Shown: in pieces, positions 1 through 6,595 of the stretch
Layout: every line of letters begins with the position of its first letter
Numbering within the stretch: the first letter of the stretch is position 1
NCBI GenBank assembly: GCA_016763565.1
Contig: JAESTO010000097.1
Coordinates: forward strand, 1-7,132
Source of the DNA: Gammaproteobacteria bacterium
GTDB taxonomy: Bacteria > Pseudomonadota > Gammaproteobacteria > JABDGN01
DNA: 7,132 bases
Direction of reading: 5' to 3'
Translations under genes and position numbers: made by a program
Notes under the pieces: model-generated
What the model saw: only the letters and a program-made list of their open reading frames with translations
Told to the model about the DNA's origin: nothing
Databases searched by the model: none

Positions 1-6
1 TGAACA

Positions 7-2346
7 ATGGAAACAGCAATAGAAACGAAACAAACGCACCATCATCCGCAAGGGCAACTGAACACCATTGCGGCACCGAGCAAGAGCCGTGACCTACAAC
101 GTCAAGCACTCAGTGATATCGTCAGTAATCGTGCCGTGCAGGCAAAAGCAGAGGCTCTGGATACCCGCGATATCCATCAAGCCGCCGCGGCAGGTGTGAG
201 TGGCACAGGCAGCCAATTACCTCATTATGACAAGATTCAACAAGCCTTTGGTCAACACGATGTCAGCCATGTCCAAGCCTATACTAATTCATCGGCACAA
301 GCGGCGACACGTGCCATAGGTGCTGAAGCTTATGCGACGGGTAATAAAATAGCCTTTAACAACAGTAATCCCAGCTTACACACCGTTGCCCACGAAACCG
401 CCCACGTTTTTCAACAACAAGCCGGCGTGCAATTGAAAGGTGGTGTGGGTGAGGTGGGTGATCATTATGAGCGTCAGGCCGATGCTGTAGCGGATAAAGT
501 AGTGCAGGGGCAGCGTGTTGATGGGATGATTGATGGCTCTTCTACGAGTGCTGGGGAATCGTCAGTGATGCAGGCGAATAATGTGCAGATGGGGAGAGGA
601 AGTAAGACTAAAAATAGTTTGCCCGTTACAAAAAAAACAGGAACAAAAAAAGCGAAAAATAAGGCAGAAAAAATAAAAAACTACAGAGAAAAACTAAGAA
701 ATTATAGCGAAAAAGAAGAGGCTAGCAGTATGGATATATCTTCACCTGAGCCACAAACACAAGGTGCGGAAGTATTCGTTGTTAATGCTGATAGTGGTGA
801 AATACAAAAAGGTATGATTATCGATCAAATTGAAACATCGGGTGAATTTACCTACCGAGTTGCAATTCCATCGGGTGAAATATGGGCAACACTTTCTCAA
901 TTGGTTATTCCTATATCGAGCGAAGGTGAATCATTGTTTTCGCCTCCCGCTATTGCACAGTTAGATCCAGATCTATCTGTAGTAGCTCAGTTGGAATCAA
1001 ATGCACCTGAATTATTAGATATTCGTGATGTTGTCATGGGTGAATTAGATACATTAATTAGTAATAGCACAGATATTTCCCAAGTGGAAAATCAACTTGA
1101 TGCTATAAAAGAAAATTATCATTTAAAGCATATTTTCACAGATGGTATTGGCCACTCTAGTCCTAAAATTATTTTTGGTATTAATCCTGATTTTGAATAT
1201 TCTTTATCAGGTTCAAAACTTGAAATGCGTATGCAGGGCTTGGACACAAAGAGTAAATTTAATACAAAAGTAAAATGGCTCGCCGATAATATCAATGTTG
1301 GCGGAACTAATTTTTTAGTTGGCCAAGCAATGCATGCTTTTCCTTTATCTCAGGATCATGGAGCGGGTTCTGATACAGCTGCTAATCAAGCAACAAGATT
1401 AGGGAAAGGGAGAGGAAATTCACACGCAGATTTAATGAAAAACTTACCAACGGGTGGCCAGCTTGGTAGTAATGCTAAAGATGAAAATTATATTAGAGGT
1501 CATTTACTTAATCATGAGTTAGGTGGCCCAGCTATTGATAAAAATTTTTTTCCAATAACTGCCAAAGCAAATAGTCAACATTCAACTAATGTTGAAGAAT
1601 TCATCAAGAAATCTATTAATAAGGGTTTTGTTTACGAATATACAGTTAAAATTACGCACATAAAAGATACTAATACAATCCCTGGTTCAGGTTTATACTC
1701 AGTTAATTCTAATTTGGAATTTGAGTTTGCACGATTAGATATTAATTTGAAACAATTGGATAATACTTACCATAAAGGAACCATAAATTCCGAATATAAA
1801 GGCCCTCATACTGGAACATTACCTGATAAATCATCATTTTCTGATGATTTTGATCTAGGCTCAAAAAAACAGCCCACGGCTAACAAACCAATCTCAGCTG
1901 GAGGGGACGTACTAAGCAATTTTACTGGCCGTAAAAAACCAGAAAGCTCAACATTAAAGCATTCAATAACAGATGCTCCTTTAACAGGTTTTACTTTAGC
2001 TGATCCTGGCGCAGGAAATTTTGGTGATATTTCTTTAGCGTCTACTGGCCTACTATATAAGCATCCGCCAAAGCCATATACAAAGGCGAAAACAAATAAA
2101 ATTTCTTTGAAAAAATCAGATGAGATAGATATTGTCACTTATTTTCAAACGTTAGTACCAGGCTGGCTTGATACAAATATTACAACTTGGATAAAAGCGT
2201 TACGTGCCGATCCTAAAATCTCTACATGGGTTAAGGTGAACAAATTAGCTCAAGCATCTAAATTAAATAAAAAAATAGCTAATGAAATATTTAAAGTCAG
2301 TTATTTTAAATTAATAGGTGGGGTTACAATTAATGGCGCCAAATAA
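7..2346 (+). CDS. Modular eCIS cargo toxin: DUF4157 (eCIS core) domain plus putative non-specific endonuclease domain
   Basis: Probable effector carried by the contractile particle. Residues about 69-168 match DUF4157 (eCIS core): LPHYDKIQQAFG, then IGAEAYATGN, the zincin motif HETAH (129-133), GVQLKGGVG and YERQADAVAD, where E155 or D159 could be the third metal ligand. Residues 199-236 are a lysine-rich linker and 253-303 look SH3-like. Residues about 435-580 resemble the Endonuclease_NS_2 type of beta-beta-alpha-metal nuclease: RGHLLN (H499 as candidate base), LGGP, then N513 and N522 nine residues apart, and H525. The tail from about 600 is not recognised. An in-frame TGA at 1-3 fixes ATG 7 as the only sensible start; the ribosome site lies outside the window. 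There is no signal peptide or membrane segment, as expected for cargo loaded in the cytoplasm. GC falls sharply after about 600, suggesting a swapped-in C-terminus. DUF4157 proteins with variable toxin ends are known companions of eCIS; the activity here is inferred. Confidence 0.85.
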   Translation: METAIETKQTHHHPQGQLNTIAAPSKSRDLQRQALSDIVSNRAVQAKAEALDTRDIHQAAAAGVSGTGSQLPHYDKIQQAFGQHDVSHVQAYTNSSAQAATRAIGAEAYATGNKIAFNNSNPSLHTVAHETAHVFQQQAGVQLKGGVGEVGDHYERQADAVADKVVQGQRVDGMIDGSSTSAGESSVMQANNVQMGRGSKTKNSLPVTKKTGTKKAKNKAEKIKNYREKLRNYSEKEEASSMDISSPEPQTQGAEVFVVNADSGEIQKGMIIDQIETSGEFTYRVAIPSGEIWATLSQLVIPISSEGESLFSPPAIAQLDPDLSVVAQLESNAPELLDIRDVVMGELDTLISNSTDISQVENQLDAIKENYHLKHIFTDGIGHSSPKIIFGINPDFEYSLSGSKLEMRMQGLDTKSKFNTKVKWLADNINVGGTNFLVGQAMHAFPLSQDHGAGSDTAANQATRLGKGRGNSHADLMKNLPTGGQLGSNAKDENYIRGHLLNHELGGPAIDKNFFPITAKANSQHSTNVEEFIKKSINKGFVYEYTVKITHIKDTNTIPGSGLYSVNSNLEFEFARLDINLKQLDNTYHKGTINSEYKGPHTGTLPDKSSFSDDFDLGSKKQPTANKPISAGGDVLSNFTGRKKPESSTLKHSITDAPLTGFTLADPGAGNFGDISLASTGLLYKHPPKPYTKAKTNKISLKKSDEIDIVTYFQTLVPGWLDTNITTWIKALRADPKISTWVKVNKLAQASKLNKKIANEIFKVSYFKLIGGVTINGAK
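217..510 (+). other. Region encoding the DUF4157 / eCIS core zincin-like domain
   Basis: This segment encodes residues 71-168 of the effector. The HExxH codons are at 391-405 (HETAH), with the downstream acidic candidates E155 and D159 in YERQADAVAD. The fold family is metallopeptidase-like, and the visible metal-binding residues are intact. Whether the domain cleaves anything, or mainly marks the protein for loading into the particle, cannot be told from sequence. Confidence 0.85.
630..651 (+). repeat. A8 and A7 homopolymer runs at the domain junction
   Basis: Runs of eight A (630-637) and seven A (645-651) lie in the lysine-rich linker codons, followed by two A6 runs at 668-673 and 675-680. 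They sit where the composition of the gene changes. Long A runs are known sites of replication and transcriptional slippage. Adding one A to the first run gives a stop at 660-662, and losing one A gives a stop at 674-676. Confidence 0.9.
1309..1746 (+). other. Region encoding the putative DNA/RNA non-specific endonuclease domain
   Basis: This segment encodes residues about 435-580. The core is YIRGHLLNHELGGP (495-508) followed by NFFPITAKANSQH (513-525). In EndA/NucA-like nucleases a DRGH histidine acts as general base and a downstream asparagine binds Mg2+. Here R497-G498-H499 and N522 fill those roles, with N513 nine residues before N522. A following YEYTVKI strand (543-549) suits the family's later beta strand. 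The usual aspartate before RGH is replaced by isoleucine, as happens in looser family members. Boundaries are approximate. Confidence 0.65.
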
Positions 2347-2523
2347 AAATGAGAGATAAAAATTTTTTATGTATAAATTTATTGTGTTTTAAAAAATTAA
2401 AATGGAGCTTGTTTGAATTTTAAAGAAATGATAAAAAATAAATTAAAATTAACACCACATTATAAATATGCAGTATCAAGTATGCAAATCACGCAATATT
2501 GATAAACACACCAGGACAAGGAT
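2347..2523. other. AT-rich intergenic gap between toxin and baseplate genes
   Basis: This gap is 177 bases and extremely AT-rich; only 6 of the 60 bases at 2341-2400 are G or C. It holds two very short ATG-initiated frames of 24 codons each (2349-2423 and 2428-2502). Neither has a convincing ribosome binding site or recognisable product. No GC-rich stem with a T-run is present, so no rho-independent terminator is apparent. A TATAAA at 2461-2466 could be a -10 element, but no good -35 stands 16-18 bases before it. Read-through from the toxin gene into the baseplate genes remains possible. Confidence 0.7.
2513..2516 (+). promoter_or_regulatory. Ribosome binding site of the short baseplate gene
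   Basis: AGGA lies seven bases before ATG 2524, with a second AAGG closer to the start. It is the first good Shine-Dalgarno site after the AT-rich gap and supports the chosen start. Confidence 0.75.
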
Positions 2524-3726
2524 ATGGCTAAAACACCAGAATTACTATTAACATTTATCGATTACCTAAAAGGCAGTGAGCAAAAGGTACGTACCGATCG
2601 CGATCTGCAATTGCCACAAGATTTACCTGCGGTGGGTGATGACTTTAATTGGCAAGTAAGAGATTACGATAGCTTTCGTACCATGATGCTCGAAGCGCTA
2701 ATCGCCCGTTTTCCTGAACGTAAGCGTTGGGTGGCGGCGGATATCGAGGTGGTGTTAATCGAATTACTGTCGGCCGAGTTAGATAAATTATCGGATACCT
2801 TGGATCGGGTGACGGCGGAGTCTTATTTAGAGACCGCGCGGCGTCCGGATTCATTGCGGCGTTTATTGTATTTTATTGGTTATGACGCGGTCGCGCAGGC
2901 GCAGCGTGAGGGGCAGATTGTCAAACAAGCGACGGCTGTCGATGATCATGCGGCGTTGCAACAATTTTGGTATGACAATCCCAGTGTGATGGAAAAAGTG
3001 CGTCATGAGGCGCCTTGGAAAACTTATCAACAACAACGCATAGTGACCTTAAGCGATTATGAAACCTATTTAATTAAACACCCCTTGGTGGTGCAAGCGA
3101 AAGCGACAACCGGTTGGAATGGTGCCTGGCCCGAGGTGGGTGTTGCCTTGCAGTTGGAAAATAAATTTTGTTTGGATGAGTCGGCAGACTACAGTGGGTT
3201 TTTAAAACAAAACATTGAAGAATTTCATCGTGAGCAGGAGTTTGCTGATGTCGATTTAGCCCCCAGTACTGCGGCATCGCCATCGCCATCGCCACGTTCC
3301 TTGTTAATGTTGTATGTCGATCGTTATCGTATGTCTGGGCAAGAAGTGACGTTAGAAGATATTCATTTTGTACCCATCATGATGGATTTAGCGATTCATG
3401 TAGCTGATTATTATTTTGCGCCACAAGTGAAAAAAGAAATTCAAACGGCATTATCAACGCAAGTCGGCAGTTTTTTTGCGCCTGGTCGCTTAGCTGTCGG
3501 AGAAACATTATTCGTGGGTGATTTATTTGCGCGTTTGCAGCAAATAGAAGGGGTCGATTTGGTGACGATTAACACCTTTAAACCGCAAGGAAAGGCAAGC
3601 GTGATACAAGCGAGTTCGGAAAAAATAGTGGTGTCTCATTTAGAAGTGATTATTTGTGATAACAATGCCGACTATCCCGAGCGTGGTAGTTATATCTTGA
3701 CAGTGACAGGAGGACGTCAATTATGA
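2524..3726 (+). CDS. Short baseplate J / gp6-like wedge protein
   Basis: Predicted structural subunit of the eCIS baseplate wedge, 400 residues. Residues 89-121 (LSDTLDRVTAESYLETA, then RRPDSLRRLLYFIGY) match the start of phage baseplate J/gp47 proteins. Residues 172-214 (RIVTLSDYETYL...) resemble the J-family segment in which a short 'VTxxDYE' motif precedes an 'A.....W' strand. Residues 281-352 (VPIMMDLAIHV..., PGRLAVGE, FARLQQIEGVDLV) match the family's C-terminal arm. It lacks the large beta-rich middle region and the FGDG motif of the next gene, so it looks like a compact paralogue. A Ser-Pro repeat (residues 252-257) forms a linker before the C-terminal arm. Its stop codon overlaps the start of the next gene (ATGA), indicating coupled translation and joint assembly. 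An Afp11-like role is plausible, but the exact correspondence is uncertain. Confidence 0.8.
   Translation: MAKTPELLLTFIDYLKGSEQKVRTDRDLQLPQDLPAVGDDFNWQVRDYDSFRTMMLEALIARFPERKRWVAADIEVVLIELLSAELDKLSDTLDRVTAESYLETARRPDSLRRLLYFIGYDAVAQAQREGQIVKQATAVDDHAALQQFWYDNPSVMEKVRHEAPWKTYQQQRIVTLSDYETYLIKHPLVVQAKATTGWNGAWPEVGVALQLENKFCLDESADYSGFLKQNIEEFHREQEFADVDLAPSTAASPSPSPRSLLMLYVDRYRMSGQEVTLEDIHFVPIMMDLAIHVADYYFAPQVKKEIQTALSTQVGSFFAPGRLAVGETLFVGDLFARLQQIEGVDLVTINTFKPQGKASVIQASSEKIVVSHLEVIICDNNADYPERGSYILTVTGGRQL
3277..3294 (+). repeat. Three tandem TCGCCA hexamers encoding Ser-Pro repeats
   Basis: Three perfect copies of TCGCCA at 3277-3282, 3283-3288 and 3289-3294 encode SPSPSP (residues 252-257 of the short wedge protein), with a partial CA before them. 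Gain or loss of copies would change linker length without breaking the frame. Confidence 0.95.
3708..3714 (+). promoter_or_regulatory. Strong ribosome binding site of the long baseplate gene
   Basis: AGGAGGA lies inside the end of the preceding gene, eight bases before ATG 3723. A near-perfect Shine-Dalgarno site combined with the ATGA overlap fixes the start and implies efficient, coupled translation. Confidence 0.85.
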
Positions 3727-6587
3727 ACAATGATTTAACGCGTTGGAATTGGTCTGACTTACATCATATCGATTATATCGATGGCAATGCCGCCGTGTAT
3801 TTGGATAGGCTGCGAGAAAAATTTGCCGAGCATTTCCCTCAGTGGGAGGATGTGCAGTGGGTGGATAATGATGAAGAGAATAAAACCGCACGTTTATTAG
3901 GGCAGTATCAAGATAAGCGTCGTGATTGGGGATGGGAATTGTCACGCAGCTTTGCACGTGCTGGTCATGTGTTAACAGAATATATTAATGCTTATGCTAA
4001 TGAAGGTTTTATTGATACCGCAACCCAGTGGGAAAGTTTGCGTCGCTTAGCGGCTTTAGTGAATTATCATCCAACATCACCGGCTTCAGCGATTACCGCT
4101 TTAGTCATCGAGGCTAAAGAAGCGGGGTTATTAAGTGCCGGTTTTCAAGTTAAAAATGAACCATCGGTTGGTAAAGACACCGTTATTTTTGAAACGTTAA
4201 GTAATCTTGCGTTAGATCCCGCCTTAAATAATTTATATGCCAAGAATCATTTGCATAGCAATGCGCTGCTAAGTGGTCATCGTGTAGAGCTAGTCGGTGA
4301 AGTGAAAGATTTAGTGGTAGGGCAACCGTTGGTGTTAGCCTATCAGCATGTTGACGAAACGTCTGCATTGGAAAGTTTTTTAATTGAAAATGTGAAATTT
4401 CTGGCTAACGGTAATACACAGGTGCAATTAAATGCCGATGTTTCTGGCACGATGAAATTAGGATCGCTAGTGGTGCATGCGCAAGCTGAAGAACAATTAG
4501 CCTTGGTGGCATTGGCAGGGCAAGTAATAGATTTAACCACCGAAAATTATTTGCCCATGCGTAATACCGTTGATCTTTATGTTAATCAAGTGATTTATAT
4601 TAGCAGTGGCGATAATGCCTTGTATGGCACTGTTGCTAGCGTAACGGATTATGGACTGACCTTAACAGGCAACATTGGCATTGCTAATTTTGATGTGGCC
4701 GTTGGCAACATCATCGCTACGAAAACCTTGAGTAATCTAGGGAGCGTTGTAGCTAATGAATTAATTATTCTGGGTGATTTTTCATATCTCCAAGGCAAAA
4801 AAATATTGATTAATGGCATGTTAGACGAGGTTGACAAGGCCACCTATCAATACAATGCAACGATTACGACGACTGATAATGATGGCTCAATCACTACGGC
4901 CACAGATGCGATGCACATTACAACGCACTTGAAATTTGCTAACACAACAAGCGGCACAGTTACCAGTCTCACCGTACCCGATGAAAATAGCCCAATCTGG
5001 TTTAGCGATACCCAGGTCGATTTGCAAAGCCCTATCGCTATCGATATGCCAGAAAAAATAGTCAGCGATGATTTTGTGGTATTAGTGCAAGGCAATATAT
5101 CATCGTCGGCACACATAATCGAGGGTGAGTTAGTTGTCGATTTAGACAGTGAAACAGCCCGTTTATCGTCAGTATGGCGTCGCAGTAGTCAGCAATTCCA
5201 CACGGCAAACACACACGTCTATGGGCATTTTAAACAGCAATTGCGTGTCGTCGATTGGCAAGTCAATCACGACCCACTAAACGAAGCTGATCCGACGAAA
5301 AGTGATTACCCCTTAACGTTACAACATACGTTACCTGAGAGTTTATTGGTGGGACAGGCCGTGTTTATTGAATCGCTATTGGATGAAAAACAATCGGTAA
5401 TGAGCCGTGTGAGCTTGATCAATGGTAGCGATATTACACTCAGTGATCCTTTACCGCGGAATAGTACGCCCAGTAACCTTGTCTTCCACGCCAACGTTGT
5501 CACCGCAGGGCATGGTGAGCGCAAAAATGAAACCGTGCTAGGCAGTGGTAATGCCACACAAGCACGACAAAATTTAACTTTCCCGCTTGAGCATACGGCC
5601 TTTGTCGCCGACGAGAATTTTGTCAGAGGCATGCGTGCCGACATTATCGTAACGACAGAAGGTAAAATTTGGCAAGAAGTGGAATCGTTGGTGGAACAAT
5701 CTCAGCCTACCGACCACCATTACATGGTCAATGTAACCGAAGAGGGTTATCTTAAATTAACGTTTGGTGATGGTCGCTATGGCCGACGTTTGCCAGGCGG
5801 CATCGATAATGTGCGTATTCAATACCGTCAAGGTTCTGGCACTGTCGGCAATGTCAATGCACAGCAATTAACGACAATTGTTAAGAGCAATGCATTGGTT
5901 GATGCTGTCAGACAACCGGTTGCCGCTAGCGGTGGCAGCGATATGCAAACTTTAGGTGAAGTGCGACAAGGTATTTCAACCAGTACGTCCTCGTTGGGGC
6001 GAGCCGTGTCACTGCCTGATTTTGAAACCTTAACGGTAAATAATGCCAGTGTGTGGCAAGCAAAAGCGGTGTTAACACCGACACAAGGCGTTAATGTGGT
6101 GATATTACCAGCAGGTGGTAGTGAATTAAGCGATGAGTTAAGCGCCAATTTATTGGCTTTTTTACAAAACCACACCACGCCAGGCACGGTGGTGAATGTT
6201 TCGTCTTATACACCCTTGTATTTGAATTTAAGCATTACAGTGTTTATTGATGAAACAGAAACAACCCCGGCCTCAGTGACGCAAATGATCCGTCAACAAT
6301 TATTAGCTGCTTTTTCCACTGCAACGCGTTTGTTAGGGCAGGGCATTTATCGTGGTGAATTATACGGCATCGTTGAAGGCATTGCCGGTGTGCGAACGTC
6401 AGAATGCCATATAGATGATTTTGCAGGTGGTTCAGCTTCGCCACTGGAAGTTAAGCGTGACGAATACGGCATCATTCACCAAGTGTTAGCACGTGATGTG
6501 CAATTGATTTATTTAAGCGCCGATCTCAGTGAGAGTGGCGAAAATAGTGATTCAACACTTAATATTAGTGTTGAGCCATTTAAATAG
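3723..6587 (+). CDS. Putative baseplate assembly protein (TIGR02243-like, baseplate J family), long wedge subunit
   Basis: Large eCIS baseplate wedge protein, 954 residues, a usual size for this family. Residues 76-125 (SRSFARAGHVLTEYINAYAN, then TQWESLRRLAALVNYHP and a Pro/Ala turn) are the typical N-terminal signature. Residues about 183-590 form a beta-rich middle of degenerate modules of the type 'VGQPLVLAYQHVDE' and 'LLVGQAVFIESLLDE'. Residues 588-620 (FHANVVTAGHGE, LGSGNATQARQNLTF) are a strong family signature. FGDGRYGRRLPGG (681-693) and YRQGSGTVGNV (701-711) are the core J motifs, and 761-900 is the C-terminal arm (LPDFETL, GVNVVILPAGG, GIYRGELYGIVEGIAGV). It should pair with the preceding short wedge protein and the following gpI-like protein. 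No frameshift or missing block is seen. In Afp-type particles it would correspond to the gp6-like wedge component; the numbering is left open. Confidence 0.9.
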   Translation: MNNDLTRWNWSDLHHIDYIDGNAAVYLDRLREKFAEHFPQWEDVQWVDNDEENKTARLLGQYQDKRRDWGWELSRSFARAGHVLTEYINAYANEGFIDTATQWESLRRLAALVNYHPTSPASAITALVIEAKEAGLLSAGFQVKNEPSVGKDTVIFETLSNLALDPALNNLYAKNHLHSNALLSGHRVELVGEVKDLVVGQPLVLAYQHVDETSALESFLIENVKFLANGNTQVQLNADVSGTMKLGSLVVHAQAEEQLALVALAGQVIDLTTENYLPMRNTVDLYVNQVIYISSGDNALYGTVASVTDYGLTLTGNIGIANFDVAVGNIIATKTLSNLGSVVANELIILGDFSYLQGKKILINGMLDEVDKATYQYNATITTTDNDGSITTATDAMHITTHLKFANTTSGTVTSLTVPDENSPIWFSDTQVDLQSPIAIDMPEKIVSDDFVVLVQGNISSSAHIIEGELVVDLDSETARLSSVWRRSSQQFHTANTHVYGHFKQQLRVVDWQVNHDPLNEADPTKSDYPLTLQHTLPESLLVGQAVFIESLLDEKQSVMSRVSLINGSDITLSDPLPRNSTPSNLVFHANVVTAGHGERKNETVLGSGNATQARQNLTFPLEHTAFVADENFVRGMRADIIVTTEGKIWQEVESLVEQSQPTDHHYMVNVTEEGYLKLTFGDGRYGRRLPGGIDNVRIQYRQGSGTVGNVNAQQLTTIVKSNALVDAVRQPVAASGGSDMQTLGEVRQGISTSTSSLGRAVSLPDFETLTVNNASVWQAKAVLTPTQGVNVVILPAGGSELSDELSANLLAFLQNHTTPGTVVNVSSYTPLYLNLSITVFIDETETTPASVTQMIRQQLLAAFSTATRLLGQGIYRGELYGIVEGIAGVRTSECHIDDFAGGSASPLEVKRDEYGIIHQVLARDVQLIYLSADLSESGENSDSTLNISVEPFK
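6552..6574 (+). other. Perfect 8-bp inverted repeat near the end of the long baseplate gene
   Basis: TCAACACT (6552-6559) and AGTGTTGA (6567-6574) pair perfectly around a seven-base loop, TAATATT. The hairpin lies ten bases before the stop codon of this gene and 12 bases before the AGGA of the next gene's ribosome site. No T-run follows, so it is not a rho-independent terminator. It may shape translation or mRNA stability at the gene junction, or be incidental. Confidence 0.6.
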
Positions 6588-6590
6588 GAA
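6587..6590 (+). promoter_or_regulatory. Ribosome binding site of the tail protein gene
   Basis: GGAA of the string TAGGAA sits directly on the stop codon of the preceding gene, five bases before ATG 6596. It supports ATG 6596 as the start and translation from the same transcript. Confidence 0.65.
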
Positions 6591-6595
6591 CTATT

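Noticed and set aside
7..216. Signal peptide on the toxin
   Set aside because: The first 70 residues are polar and His/Gln/Ala-rich, with no hydrophobic core.
1806..2138. Antisense open frame of 110 codons within the toxin gene
   Set aside because: It lies wholly opposite a coding region with a coherent protein, has no recognisable domain, and is explained by chance openness of the reverse strand.
2358..2400. AT-rich near-palindrome (AAAAATTTTTTAT and the following T/A runs) as a terminator
   Set aside because: It has no GC-containing stem, so the hairpin would be too weak for a rho-independent terminator.
2349..2502. Two 24-codon frames in the intergenic gap as possible immunity or small protein genes
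   Set aside because: There is no Shine-Dalgarno site, the base composition is extreme, and the products look like random AT-rich translation.
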